NCBI RefSeq assembly: GCF_002266435.3
Contig: NZ_CP029426.2
Coordinates: forward strand, 806,001-870,000
DNA from: Bradyrhizobium amphicarpaeae
GTDB taxonomy: Bacteria; Pseudomonadota; Alphaproteobacteria; Rhizobiales; Xanthobacteraceae
Reading direction: 5' to 3'
DNA length: 64,000 bases
The position numbers were made by a program, and so were the translations under genes. Shown piece by piece: positions 16,228 to 26,545 of the stretch (the stretch's first letter is position 1; each line of letters opens with the position of its first letter). The notes beneath the pieces were generated by a model, which made no database searches, was not told the origin of the DNA, and saw only the letters and a program-made list of their open reading frames with translations.

Positions 16228-17007
16228 CTAATGCACGGCGGTGAAGAACCGGCCGAGCCGGAAGCCGGAGAGCCAAGTGTATACCGGCTGGCCGCGCATG
16301 CCGAGATCCCAGGAGCCGAGCACCGCATCGGCACGGCCGATCAGATTGTCGATCGGCAACAGGCCGACGCCGCCGGACCGCAGCGACACACGGCTGTCGG
16401 CGGAATTGTCGCGGTTGTCGCCGAGCACGAAGAGATGGCCGGCCGGCACCGTCACTTCGGGTGTGTTGTCGAGCGGGCCGTTGTCGCGCATCTTGAAGAT
16501 CAGGTGCGAGACGCCGTTCGGCAGCGTCTCGACATAGCGATAGGCGGGTTCGCTGCCGCCATTGTCGTCCTCGGCGGCGCCGACGCCGTCCGGCTTGAGC
16601 TCGGCGGGGCGGTCGTTGATGAAGAGCTGGCCCTGCCGCATCTGGATGCGATCGCCGGGCAGACCGACGACGCGCTTGACCCAGGCCTGCGAGCGATCGC
16701 CGGGCCAGCGGAACACCACGACGTCGCCCTGCTTCGGCGTCTCCGCGAAGACGCGGCCGCTCTCGGGCAGGCTGATCTGGATCGGCAACGACGAGGTACC
16801 GTAGCCGTAGGGGAATTTCGAGGCGAGCAGCGCATCGCCGATCAGCAGCGTCGGCTCCATCGAGCCCGACGGCACGTAGAACGGTTCGGCAAGCGCGCCC
16901 TTGGCGATGAAGACGGCGGCGACGATGCCGGCGAGCTGTGCGATCTGCCCGGCCCAGCCGCTGCTCTTGCGCTTGGGGGTGACTGAGACCTTTTCTTCCA
17001 TGCTCAT
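16228..17007 (-). CDS. lepB: Signal peptidase I
   Basis: A 259-residue inner-membrane peptidase that cleaves exported preproteins. One N-terminal membrane segment (about 20-40, IAQLAGIVAAVFIAKGALA) is followed by PFYVPSGSMEPTLLIGD with catalytic Ser49, then KRVVGLPGD with general-base Lys111, and GHLFVLGDNRDNSADSR. The ATG at 17007 overlaps the TGA of tldD (ATGA), indicating coupled translation. The variable region between the boxes (about 125-190) is Asp/Gly-rich. Another lepB usually exists next to rnc in this group, so this may be a paralogue with its own substrates; that is inference. Confidence 0.92.
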   Translation of the reverse strand: MSMEEKVSVTPKRKSSGWAGQIAQLAGIVAAVFIAKGALAEPFYVPSGSMEPTLLIGDALLASKFPYGYGTSSLPIQISLPESGRVFAETPKQGDVVVFRWPGDRSQAWVKRVVGLPGDRIQMRQGQLFINDRPAELKPDGVGAAEDDNGGSEPAYRYVETLPNGVSHLIFKMRDNGPLDNTPEVTVPAGHLFVLGDNRDNSADSRVSLRSGGVGLLPIDNLIGRADAVLGSWDLGMRGQPVYTWLSGFRLGRFFTAVH

Positions 17008-18431
17008 GCGCCGGTTCCACCCACGGTGATGCGCTCCATCAGCAACGACGGCTGGCCGACGCCGACAGGCACGCCCTGTCCGTTCTTGCCGCAGGTGCCG
17101 ATGCCGGTATCGAGCGCGAGGTCGTTGCCGATCATGCGGATGCGATGCAAATCGGTCGGCCCGTTGCCGATCAGCATGGCGCCCTTCAGCGGCGCACCCA
17201 GCTTGCCGTTCTCGATCTTGTAGGCCTCGGTGCACTGGAACACGTACTTGCCCGATGTGATGTCGACCTGGCCGCCGCCGAAATTCGCGGCGAAGACGCC
17301 ATTCTTCACCGACGCCAGGATCTCGGCCGGATCGCGGTCGCCCGCGAGCATGTAGGTGTTCGTCATGCGCGGCATCGGCACATGGGCATAGCCCTGGCGG
17401 CGGCCGTTGCCGGTCGGCTTCATGTTCATCAATCGCGCGTTCTGGCGGTCCTGCATGTAGCCGACCAGGATGCCGTCCTCGATCAGCACGGTGCGGTTGG
17501 TCGGCGTGCCCTCGTCGTCGATCGACAGCGAGCCGCGGCGCGAGGCCATGGTGCCGTCGTCGACCACGGTGACGCCCTTGGCCGCGACCTGCTGGCCCAT
17601 CAGGCCGGCAAATGCAGAGGTCTTCTTGCGGTTGAAGTCGCCTTCGAGGCCGTGGCCGACCGCTTCATGCAGCATCACGCCGGGCCAGCCGGCCCCGAGC
17701 ACGACGTCCATCTCGCCGGCGGGGGCGGGAATGGATTCCAGATTGACCAGTGCCTCGCGCAGCGCGCCGTCGGCGGCATCGCGCCAGTTCTTGCTTTCGA
17801 TGAATTCGGCATAGCCGGCGCGGCCGCCATAGCCCTTGCTGCCGCTCTCCTGACGGTCGCCCTGGCCGGCGACCACGGAGACGTTGACGCGCACGAGCGG
17901 ACGGATGTCGCGATAGCTCTCGCCGTCGGGCCGCAGGATCTCGACCACCTGCCAGGTCGCACCCAGGCTGACGCTGACCTGCCGCACCCGCGGATCCTTG
18001 TCGCGCAGGTAGGCGTCGATCTCGGCAAGCAGTTTTACTTTTGTCTCGAAGCCCGGGGCATCGAGCGGGTTGTCATCGCCATAGAGCCGTGCATTGGTAT
18101 GCGGCGGTGGCGCGGCGAAGCTGCCGGAATAGCCGCCACGCACGGCCGCGACGGCATCGGCAGCGCGAATCAGCGCCGGAAGCGACACGTCGGAGGAATG
18201 GGCGTAGCCCACGGCATCGTCCTTGACCGCACGCAAGCCGAAGCCTTGCGAGGTGTCATAGGTCGCCTGCTTCAGCCGCCCATTGTCGAACATCAGCGCT
18301 TCGGTCTGGCTGTACTCCAGGAACAGCTCACCGTCGTCGGCACCGGAAAGCCCGCGCGCGATCTCGTGGCGAACCTGGTCGCGGTCGAGATTGGCGCGGT
18401 CGAGCAGGGAGGTCGTGGCTGGGTTGGTCAT
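17004..18431 (-). CDS. tldD: TldD metalloprotease subunit
   Basis: A 475-residue protein of the TldD/PmbA family. The zinc-binding HExxxH motif is in VMLHEAVGHGLEGDF, followed by KGVTVVDDGTM, the conserved C-terminal block YKIENGKLGAPLKGAMLIGN and the glycine-rich end CGKNGQGVPVGVGQPSLLM. TldD with TldE processes peptide substrates such as microcin precursors and CcdA; the TldE partner is not in the window. I chose the ATG at 18431 (MTNPATTSLLDRA); another is at 18443. It is coupled to lepB downstream. Confidence 0.92.
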   Translation of the reverse strand: MTNPATTSLLDRANLDRDQVRHEIARGLSGADDGELFLEYSQTEALMFDNGRLKQATYDTSQGFGLRAVKDDAVGYAHSSDVSLPALIRAADAVAAVRGGYSGSFAAPPPHTNARLYGDDNPLDAPGFETKVKLLAEIDAYLRDKDPRVRQVSVSLGATWQVVEILRPDGESYRDIRPLVRVNVSVVAGQGDRQESGSKGYGGRAGYAEFIESKNWRDAADGALREALVNLESIPAPAGEMDVVLGAGWPGVMLHEAVGHGLEGDFNRKKTSAFAGLMGQQVAAKGVTVVDDGTMASRRGSLSIDDEGTPTNRTVLIEDGILVGYMQDRQNARLMNMKPTGNGRRQGYAHVPMPRMTNTYMLAGDRDPAEILASVKNGVFAANFGGGQVDITSGKYVFQCTEAYKIENGKLGAPLKGAMLIGNGPTDLHRIRMIGNDLALDTGIGTCGKNGQGVPVGVGQPSLLMERITVGGTGA

Positions 18432-18644
18432 GCGTCCGTCCATTAGCGGAAGATGTGGGGCAAGATAATGGTTTCGGACCGCTTCCGCGAGGGGGCGGGG
18501 CGTCACATTACGGAAACGATAGGATGGGGTTGCCCGGCGTGACGACACGAGGCGGGGTGGTGCAAGCGATCAAATGGCCTGACTGGCGTGGACGGCGGCC
18601 CGTCCGCGCCCTGCGATCGAAAGGGCGAGCCGCCGTCCGAGGTG

Positions 18645-19523
18645 CTATTTCAGCGGCAGGAAAACGTCCGCGACCGTCTCATGCTCCGGCACCTCCGGAA
18701 AGAAGCTCAGCCGCTGGCAATAGATCGGAAAGTCGCGTGCTTCCTCGCCGCTGGCCGGAAGCCAGTCGCGGTAAAGGTAGAGCGCGGCGGGCTCCAGATT
18801 GTCGGTGTAGCCGACGACCCGCAGCACCGCGCAGCGTCCGCCGGGGATCTCGCCGATCTTGATCTCCTCGCCATTCGCCTCGATCGGCCGGTCGGTCCCG
18901 ACACAGAGATCCGTGCTGTAGGCGGCGGGCGAGGAAGGACGTCGCTCGGACCGCCAGACGTTGAAGGTCGGACTGGTCTTGGGGTGCAGGCCAGCGGCCC
19001 TGCGCCATGCGATGAACCGCCGGATGGTGGCGCCCAGCGTCGCCGGGTCGCCCCGATGCTCCATAATCGCCACCTTCGTGGGGGCTACGTCGCGTATCGT
19101 CACGTCGTCAGTGGTAAAGGTCTTCATGAGCTTGCTCCTCGCGTTGTCGAGAGGCCCGAAGGCCGCAAGCCACGGTTCCCATTCGGGAGAGTTGCGGAAC
19201 GACGACGGCGATTGCCCGAACCGTTGCCGAAAGGCGCGGGCGAAGGCATCCGGGGCATCGTAACCGGCATCCATCGCGATGTTCGTGACGCTTTGGGCGT
19301 CCGCGTAGGCCAGCAGGTAGGAAGCACGCTTCATGCGGGCCAACTGGACATAGCGATGCACGGACAGCCCGAAGGTCGCGGTGAACTGCCGATGGAAATG
19401 AAATTTTGAGAAGGCCGCAACGCCGCTCAGCACTTCCAGGTCCAGATCAGCGTCGAGATGCCGGTCGATGTGATCCAGCACGCGCCGCATCCGGGCATGG
19501 TAGTGTTCGAGTGCCGCCTTCAT
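18645..19523 (-). CDS. AraC-type regulator with GyrI-like effector domain
   Basis: A 292-residue regulator. The N-terminal AraC-type double helix-turn-helix spans about residues 8-105 (VLDHIDRHLDADLDLEVLSG; FSKFHFHRQFTATFGLSVHR; SVTNIAMDAGYDAPDAFARA) and is followed by a GyrI-like small-molecule-binding domain from about 125 (VTIRDVAPTKVAIMEHRGDP ... HETVADVFLPL). This is the Rob/SbmC-like architecture, in which a cationic or hydrophobic compound is sensed. The ATG at 19523 has an excellent GGAGGAAGG site; upstream codons do not. No obvious target gene is adjacent. Confidence 0.88.
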   Translation of the reverse strand: MKAALEHYHARMRRVLDHIDRHLDADLDLEVLSGVAAFSKFHFHRQFTATFGLSVHRYVQLARMKRASYLLAYADAQSVTNIAMDAGYDAPDAFARAFRQRFGQSPSSFRNSPEWEPWLAAFGPLDNARSKLMKTFTTDDVTIRDVAPTKVAIMEHRGDPATLGATIRRFIAWRRAAGLHPKTSPTFNVWRSERRPSSPAAYSTDLCVGTDRPIEANGEEIKIGEIPGGRCAVLRVVGYTDNLEPAALYLYRDWLPASGEEARDFPIYCQRLSFFPEVPEHETVADVFLPLK

Positions 19524-19679
19524 CGTTCCTTCCTCCGTGGCGAGGCCAGTTAGGCGCTCACGGACATCGCGTGCTCGACCGATATTGCGGTTCGGACAGA
19601 TCAAAGGCGGCTGCCGGCAACCGCTCGCGAGCGGCTCAGGATCACGGGATCGACAACGATTATCCGGAAAAAAAGCGTC

Positions 19680-20225
19680 CTACGGCAGCTTGTCGTAACC
19701 CTCGCCGAGCCCATTCAGGCTGAGCGGGAAGCCGATGCCTTCTTCGGGGGTCTCGAAGATGATGAAGGTCGCGGTCTTGGCGGTGCGGAGCTGGCCGAGC
19801 AGCTTGTCGTCCATAACGACTTCGGCGACGCAGCCATTAGGCAGGCAGCGGACGAAGCCGGCGCGGCCGACGTCCTGGTTGTCGAGCTTCAGGCCGAGGC
19901 CGGAGGGCAGCAAGACCCCCAAGGGTGCCACCACGCGCATCAGGCGGCTCTTCTGGTCGGCGGTCTTGAGCACGATGACGGTCAGGCCGGCGTTGGAGCG
20001 GTCTTCGGCTACCACGCTCTGGATCAGGGCGCATTGCTCGGTCTGGGCGCCCGGCGGGGTGTCGCAACGGATCTGCCAGTCGCCATGGACGGAGCGCACT
20101 GCGCCCTGCGCATGGGCGAGGCCGGGAAGTGCCAGAAGGGCGATCGCAGCCAGCAGGCCGGTCAGCGCCGGGAGGCGGGTGCCTTGCCTTCTAGCCAGCC
20201 TTGCCATCGATCTCGAAAACCCCAT
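19680..20225 (-). CDS. Invasion-associated locus B (IalB) family protein
   Basis: A 181-residue exported protein. The signal peptide (about 1-38, TGLLAAIALLALPGLAHAQ) is followed by the IalB fold: VRSVHGDWQIRCDTPPGAQTEQCALIQSV, with paired cysteines, and VRCLPNGCVAEVVMDDKLL with a second Cys pair. IalB was named in Bartonella, where it promotes erythrocyte entry, but homologues are widespread in free-living alphaproteobacteria and their general role is unclear. It is divergent from the cox operon, sharing a 442-bp gap with it. The ATG at 20225 is chosen; upstream frames have no signal peptide. Confidence 0.85.
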   Translation of the reverse strand: MGFSRSMARLARRQGTRLPALTGLLAAIALLALPGLAHAQGAVRSVHGDWQIRCDTPPGAQTEQCALIQSVVAEDRSNAGLTVIVLKTADQKSRLMRVVAPLGVLLPSGLGLKLDNQDVGRAGFVRCLPNGCVAEVVMDDKLLGQLRTAKTATFIIFETPEEGIGFPLSLNGLGEGYDKLP

Positions 20226-20667
20226 CGGGTCGGTCCCTCTGCTCGCCTTCCTCGCACGCGCTTGGCGAACTAATCTGGCGGACTGATACGGGAATGACGG
20301 CGTCTTGAAGGCAATTCCCAAGCAAATTCCACGCCGCCTCGTGCCGCCGCCGCCCGCACGAATCAGGTTCCTGCGCGGCCATCTGCCTGTGCCTACCGCG
20401 GGCAATTCCGCTGTCAAGCGGCAGCATCCCGGGAAACGGTATTTTTGTTTGATCTTACTAGGAAATATCTTGCGGGTGATCGCTGGCAGTGCGCACTGAA
20501 GACTGCATTGCGATAGATCAAAAATTATGGTTTGAGAGGCTTGATTTCGGCGTTCTCACGATCTGGCCCCAATTCCTCTTAGAGGTATTCTTGCGCGGCG
20601 GTTGTCAGGCGGGCGGATCGAATAAGCGTTTCCCGCAAACAGGGGGAACGCACTTGGGGTGATTTCG
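20226..20667 (+). promoter_or_regulatory. Control region of the cox operon with a FixK/FNR-like box
   Basis: This gap holds no gene. At 20508-20521 the sequence TTGCGATAGATCAA fits the FixK consensus TTG(A/C)-N6-(T/G)CAA. A weak -10 candidate, TATGGT (20526-20531), lies just downstream, which would place the box over the promoter core at about -23, a repressing rather than activating position. The transcription start is not known, so the direction of control is inference. The region 20300-20500 is AT-richer than the surroundings, with no other clear motif. Confidence 0.45.
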
Positions 20668-21525
20668 ATGGGGAGCGCGAACGGCATGAAGATGTCGATG
20701 GGCCGGGTCGGCCGGCACTTGCTGGGATTGGCCGTGGCGGGTCTGACGCTGGCGACGGGCGGCGCCGCATTTGCCGAGCTCGGGCAGCCGAAGCCTTGGG
20801 AGTATACTCTGCAGGAGTCCGGCTCCCCGGTGATGGATAACATCGTCTGGTTCCACAACTTCCTGTTCGTGCTGATCACGCTGATCACGCTGTTCGTCCT
20901 GGCGCTGCTCGTGGTCGTGGTCGTCAAGTTCAACGCGCGGGCCAATCCGGTGCCGTCGCGGACCACTCACAACACGCTGATCGAGGTGGCCTGGACGCTG
21001 GTTCCGGTGCTGATCCTGGTCGGCATCTCGGTGCCGTCGTTCCGGCTGCTGTTCCTCGAGCTCGACGTGCCGAAGGCGGATATCACCATCAAGGCGACCG
21101 GCAAGCAGTGGTACTGGTCCTACGCCTATCCCGATAACGGCAAGTTCGAGTTCGACTCGCTGATGGCGCAGGACAAGCAGCCCCGCCTGCTCGGTGTCGA
21201 CAACGAGATGGTGGTGCCGGTCAACAAGGTGATTCGCGTCCAGGTCACCGGCGCAGACGTCATTCATGCCTTTGCGTTGCCGGCTTTCGGCGTCAAGATC
21301 GACGCCATTCCTGGGCGCCTGAACGAGACCTGGTTCAAGGCTACCAAGACCGGCATGTTCTACGGCCAGTGCTCGGAGCTGTGCGGCAAGGACCACGCCT
21401 TCATGCCGATCGCCATACGTGTGGTGAACGACCAGGAGTTCGCCTCCTGGGTCGAGACGGCGAAGAAGAAATTTGCGAGCGGCGGCACCAGCACCTACGC
21501 CTCCGCAGCCGGCCCGACGCAGTAA
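20668..21525 (+). CDS. coxB: Cytochrome c oxidase (aa3) subunit II
   Basis: A 285-residue subunit that takes electrons from cytochrome c through its CuA centre. A signal peptide ends near GGAAFAEL, two membrane helices follow (about 58-85 and 97-125), and the periplasmic cupredoxin domain carries ATGKQWYWSYAYPD and the CuA ligands: the His in DVIHAFALPAFGVK and CSELCGKDHAFM (C-x3-C-x3-H-x2-M). GTG at 20659 and ATG at 20686 or later are alternative starts. It leads the oxidase operon. Confidence 0.95.
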   Translation: MGSANGMKMSMGRVGRHLLGLAVAGLTLATGGAAFAELGQPKPWEYTLQESGSPVMDNIVWFHNFLFVLITLITLFVLALLVVVVVKFNARANPVPSRTTHNTLIEVAWTLVPVLILVGISVPSFRLLFLELDVPKADITIKATGKQWYWSYAYPDNGKFEFDSLMAQDKQPRLLGVDNEMVVPVNKVIRVQVTGADVIHAFALPAFGVKIDAIPGRLNETWFKATKTGMFYGQCSELCGKDHAFMPIAIRVVNDQEFASWVETAKKKFASGGTSTYASAAGPTQ

Positions 21526-21564
21526 GCGTCGGGTGACGGCTTTCAGGGACTGAAAGCGACATAA

Positions 21565-23232
<1,668 letters not shown>

Positions 23233-23240
23233 TCGATCTC

Positions 23241-23275
23241 CCGCGGCGCTCGTGACGGGCGCCGCGGCTTTATAA
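23241..23275 (+). terminator. Intercistronic hairpin between coxA and ctaB
   Basis: A 9-bp GC-only stem (CCGCGGCGC / GCGCCGCGG) with a 9-nt loop followed by CTTTAT. It has no full T-run, so it probably attenuates read-through or protects the 3' end of the coxBA message, lowering ctaB expression relative to the structural subunits. Confidence 0.5.
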
Positions 23276-23293
23276 CGAAGCGAGTTGAATTTA

Positions 23294-24238
23294 GTGTCCG
23301 TCCTCGACCACAACGCCATCGACATCAATCCCCGCATCTCCGAAGCGGAGGTCGGCGACTACGTCGCGCTCTTGAAGCCGCGGGTGATGTCGCTGGTGAT
23401 CTTCACCGCGCTGGTCGGGATGGCAATGGCGCCCGGGCGTTTCCACTGGGTGCTGGCGATCACCTCGCTGCTCTGCATCGCCGTCGGTGCCGGCGCCTCC
23501 GGCGCGCTCAACATGGCGCTGGAAGGCGACATCGATTCCAAGATGTCGCGCACCGCGAACCGGCCGATTCCGCGCGGCCGCATCACCCGCCCCGAAGCCA
23601 TGGCGTTCGGCCTGACGCTGTCCTTCTTCTCGGTGATGACGCTCGGTATCCTCGTCAACTGGATCGCGGGCGCGCTGCTCGCCTTCACCATCTTCTTCTA
23701 CGTCGTGATCTACACGATGGGCCTGAAGCGCTGGACCGCGCAGAACATCGTGATCGGCGGTGCCGCCGGCGCGCTGCCGCCGGTGGTGGCGTGGGCGGCG
23801 GTCACGGGCACGGTCGACGTCGAGCCGCTGCTGTTGTTCGCCATCATCTTTTTCTGGACGCCGCCGCACTTCTGGGCGCTGGCCCTGTTCCGCTCCGACG
23901 ATTACGCGCGCGCCGGCATTCCGATGCTGCCCAATGTCGCCGGTCCCGACGCGACGCGGCTGCAGATCCTGCTTTACACCGTCGTGCTGATCGCAGTCGC
24001 CGCCGCGCCCTGGGCGCTCGGCTATTTCGACGCCGTCTACGGCATCGTCTCGCTGATCCTCGGCGCCGGCATGCTGGTGCTCGCGATCAACGTCTACATG
24101 CGCCGCGAGCGAACTGCGTCGCTGCGCGCGACCCGCAAGCTGTTCGCCTTCTCGATCCTCTATCTGTTCGTGCTGTTTGCGACCCTCTTGCTCGAGGTCG
24201 TATTCCGCGCGCTGGCTCCTATGGTCTGGGGCGTATGA
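23294..24238 (+). CDS. ctaB: Protoheme IX farnesyltransferase (haem o synthase)
   Basis: A 314-residue UbiA-superfamily prenyltransferase that makes haem o, the haem a precursor needed by CoxA. Conserved blocks are [20 protein letters not shown], the first Asp-rich region around [17 protein letters not shown], and the second around [30 protein letters not shown]. About nine membrane helices are present. The GTG at 23294 gives [10 protein letters not shown]; a TTG at 23285 is also in frame. The stop overlaps the start of the next small gene (ATGA). Confidence 0.94.
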   Translation: MSVLDHNAIDINPRISEAEVGDYVALLKPRVMSLVIFTALVGMAMAPGRFHWVLAITSLLCIAVGAGASGALNMALEGDIDSKMSRTANRPIPRGRITRPEAMAFGLTLSFFSVMTLGILVNWIAGALLAFTIFFYVVIYTMGLKRWTAQNIVIGGAAGALPPVVAWAAVTGTVDVEPLLLFAIIFFWTPPHFWALALFRSDDYARAGIPMLPNVAGPDATRLQILLYTVVLIAVAAAPWALGYFDAVYGIVSLILGAGMLVLAINVYMRRERTASLRATRKLFAFSILYLFVLFATLLLEVVFRALAPMVWGV

Positions 24239-24411
24239 TCACCGCGATGGCCGACAAACCCGAGCTAGATGGAATCGTCCTCACCGAGGCGCAGAAGAAG
24301 AGCCGTCGTCAGCGCTCGATCGCGATCGCGCTGGCGCTCGGCGTGCTGGTGGTGCTGTTCTTCGCCGTCACCATGGTCAAGGGGCCGGCAGTTCTCGTGC
24401 GGCCGATGTAG
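24235..24411 (+). CDS. CoxF-like small membrane protein
   Basis: A 58-residue protein ([20 protein letters not shown], then [30 protein letters not shown] as one membrane helix, ending RPM). Small single-helix proteins of this type lie between ctaB and ctaG in alphaproteobacterial cox operons and are often named CoxF; their molecular role is unsettled. The ATG at 24235 overlaps the ctaB stop and 24247 is an alternative. ctaG begins 4 nt after the stop, so it is firmly part of the operon. Confidence 0.8.
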   Translation: MITAMADKPELDGIVLTEAQKKSRRQRSIAIALALGVLVVLFFAVTMVKGPAVLVRPM

Positions 24412-24415
24412 GAAC

Positions 24416-25069
24416 ATGGATCACGAGCCCACCATATCGCAGGATGTCAGCGTCAAGCCGGCCAATCGTGAGCCGGCCAAGCGCCGCGGGCTCGGCCGCG
24501 ACGTGGTGGTTGCTTCCATCTGCGGCGGCGTGGTCGCGCTGATGGTCGGCGCCTCCTACGCGGCGGTGCCGTTCTACAACTGGTTCTGCCGTGCCACCGG
24601 CTTCAACGGCACGACCCAGGTCGCGACCTCCGCGCCCGCCACCGGCCCGATCGCGCGGAAGATCTCGGTGCGCTTCGATTCCAACGTCGCGCCCGGCCTG
24701 CCCTGGAAGTTCGAGCCGGAGCAGAGCGAGATCGAGGTCAATATCGGCCAGGTCGTGACCATCTTCTACACCGTGACCAACCAGGCCGCGCGCACCACGT
24801 CCGCGCAGGCCGCCTACAATGTCGCGCCGCTGACGGTCGGCTCCTATTTCCAGAAGATCAACTGCTTCTGCTTCACCGAGCAGACCATGGCGCCGGGCGA
24901 GAAGCGCGAGATGCCGGTGGTGTTCTACGTCGATCCGTCGATCGCCGACGATCACGATAACGACGGGCTTAACACCATCACGCTGTCCTACACGTTCTAT
25001 CCGGTGAAGGATCCCGTGGTGAAGCCGCTGGCATCGGGCGAAGGCGACAAGCGCAAGGGAAATCTCTGA
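24416..25069 (+). CDS. ctaG: Cytochrome c oxidase assembly protein CtaG/Cox11
   Basis: A 217-residue copper chaperone that delivers Cu to the CuB site of CoxA. One N-terminal membrane anchor (about 30-50, [20 protein letters not shown]) is followed by [19 protein letters not shown] with the conserved Cys, and the copper-binding CFCF motif in [17 protein letters not shown]. The C-terminal immunoglobulin-like fold ends LSYTFYPV. It starts 4 nt after the CoxF-like gene. Confidence 0.95.
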   Translation: MDHEPTISQDVSVKPANREPAKRRGLGRDVVVASICGGVVALMVGASYAAVPFYNWFCRATGFNGTTQVATSAPATGPIARKISVRFDSNVAPGLPWKFEPEQSEIEVNIGQVVTIFYTVTNQAARTTSAQAAYNVAPLTVGSYFQKINCFCFTEQTMAPGEKREMPVVFYVDPSIADDHDNDGLNTITLSYTFYPVKDPVVKPLASGEGDKRKGNL

Positions 25070-25148
25070 CCGCCGGGCTCACGCCCGGAAGGTTGGACAC
25101 AAGGGGATAAGTGCCCGACAGGCACGGGATTGAGGAGAGAGACCGCAA

Positions 25149-26045
25149 ATGGCAACGGCGCACACCAAACATCACGACTATCACCTGGTCGATCCGTCGC
25201 CCTGGCCGGCCGTCGGTTCGGTCTCGGCCTTCATCATGGCGGTCGGTGCGATCACCTGGATGCATCACATGTTCTCGGCTGCGCCGATCGTGTTCGGCGT
25301 CGGCACGGTGGGCGTGCTCTACACCATGGCGAGCTGGTGGGGCGACGTGATCAAGGAAGCCCAGTACAAGGGCGATCACACCCGCGTCGTGCAGCTGCAC
25401 CACCGCTACGGCATGATCCTGTTCATCGCCTCCGAGGTGATGTTCTTCGTCGCCTGGTTCTGGGCCTATTTCAACGCGGCGCTGTTCCCGGCGGACGCGG
25501 TCCACGCCACGCGCGATGCAGTGTTCGGCTGCGGCCTCGGCACTGCGGCCGGCGCCTGTGCCGTCCCCGGCACCTGGCCGCCGCATGGCATCGAGACCTT
25601 CGATCCCTGGCACCTGCCGCTCCTGAACACGCTGATCCTGCTCACCTCGGGCACCACGGTGACCTGGGCTCACCATGCGCTGCTGGAGAACGACCGCCAG
25701 GGCCTGAAATACGGCCTGATCCTCACCGTCGTGCTCGGCGCGCTCTTCACCTGCGTGCAGGCCTATGAGTACAGCCATGCGGCGTTCTCGTTCGGCGGCA
25801 ACGTCTATGGCGCGACCTTCTTCATGGCGACCGGCTTCCACGGTTTCCACGTGCTGGTCGGCACCATCTTCCTGCTGGTGTGCCTGTTCCGCGCCTATGC
25901 CGGGCATTTCACGCCGACGCAGCATCTCGGTTTCGAGTTTGCCGCCTGGTACTGGCACTTCGTCGACGTGGTCTGGCTGTTCCTGTTCCTCTGCATCTAT
26001 GTCTGGGGACACGGCGCCGAGACCATGGCCCACGGCGCGCACTGA
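25149..26045 (+). CDS. coxC: Cytochrome c oxidase (aa3) subunit III
   Basis: A 298-residue, seven-helix subunit. Recognisable blocks are HHDYHLVDPSPWPAVGSV, RYGMILFIASEVMFFVAWFWAYFNAALFP and FHGFHVLVGTIFLLVCLFR, ending WYWHFVDVVWLFLFLCIYVWG. It stabilises the catalytic core during turnover. An insertion rich in Ala/Gly and Cys (VFGCGLGTAAGACAVPGTWP, near residues 125-145) sits in the loop before helix 4. It has a strong GAGGAG site and is the last structural gene before a terminator. Confidence 0.96.
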   Translation: MATAHTKHHDYHLVDPSPWPAVGSVSAFIMAVGAITWMHHMFSAAPIVFGVGTVGVLYTMASWWGDVIKEAQYKGDHTRVVQLHHRYGMILFIASEVMFFVAWFWAYFNAALFPADAVHATRDAVFGCGLGTAAGACAVPGTWPPHGIETFDPWHLPLLNTLILLTSGTTVTWAHHALLENDRQGLKYGLILTVVLGALFTCVQAYEYSHAAFSFGGNVYGATFFMATGFHGFHVLVGTIFLLVCLFRAYAGHFTPTQHLGFEFAAWYWHFVDVVWLFLFLCIYVWGHGAETMAHGAH

Positions 26046-26064
26046 ACCGCGACGCTTGGATCAG

Positions 26065-26098
26065 AAAGGGCGGCCGCCGGGCCGCCCTTTCGCTTTTC
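26065..26098 (+). terminator. Rho-independent terminator after coxC
   Basis: An 11-bp perfect stem (AAAGGGCGGCC / GGCCGCCCTTT, loop GCCG) followed by CGCTTTTC. It closes the coxB-coxC transcript and separates it from the DUF983-surf1 pair. Confidence 0.8.
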
Positions 26099-26143
26099 GG
26101 GCCGCCGGAAAGTTTCGGCGGAAACTATGATAGAGTCACTTTC

Positions 26144-26545
26144 ATGAACGACACCGCCGCCAAGCCCGAGCCTGAAACCACCGTCCTGCAAAGCGCGCTG
26201 CGCGGGCTTGCCTGCAGATGTCCGCGCTGCGGCCAGGGCAAGCTCTATGCGGGCTTCCTGACGCTCGCGCCCGCCTGCGACCGCTGCGGTCTGGACTACG
26301 CCTTCATCGATACCGGCGACGGGCCGGCGATCTTCATCATCATGCTGGCCGGCGGGATCGTGGTGGCGGCCGCACTCATCGTCGAGGTCAAATACCAGCC
26401 GCCTTACTGGCTGCATGCGGCGCTGTGGTTGCCGCTGATCCTGGTCACCACGCTGTTGCCGTTGCGTGCGATGAAGTCGCTGCTGATCGCGCTGCAATTC
26501 CATCACAAGGCGGCGCCGGGCCGGTTGGTCGACCGCGCGAAATGA
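26144..26545 (+). CDS. DUF983 membrane protein
   Basis: A 133-residue protein with two CxxC pairs at the N-terminus (CRCPRCGQGKLYAGF and CDRCGLDYAF), a zinc-ribbon-like module, and two membrane helices (about 60-82 and 88-110). DUF983 proteins are regular neighbours of cox assembly genes in alphaproteobacteria; no biochemical function is established. The stop overlaps the surf1 start (ATGA), pointing to coupled translation and a joint role in oxidase biogenesis. Confidence 0.85.
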   Translation: MNDTAAKPEPETTVLQSALRGLACRCPRCGQGKLYAGFLTLAPACDRCGLDYAFIDTGDGPAIFIIMLAGGIVVAAALIVEVKYQPPYWLHAALWLPLILVTTLLPLRAMKSLLIALQFHHKAAPGRLVDRAK

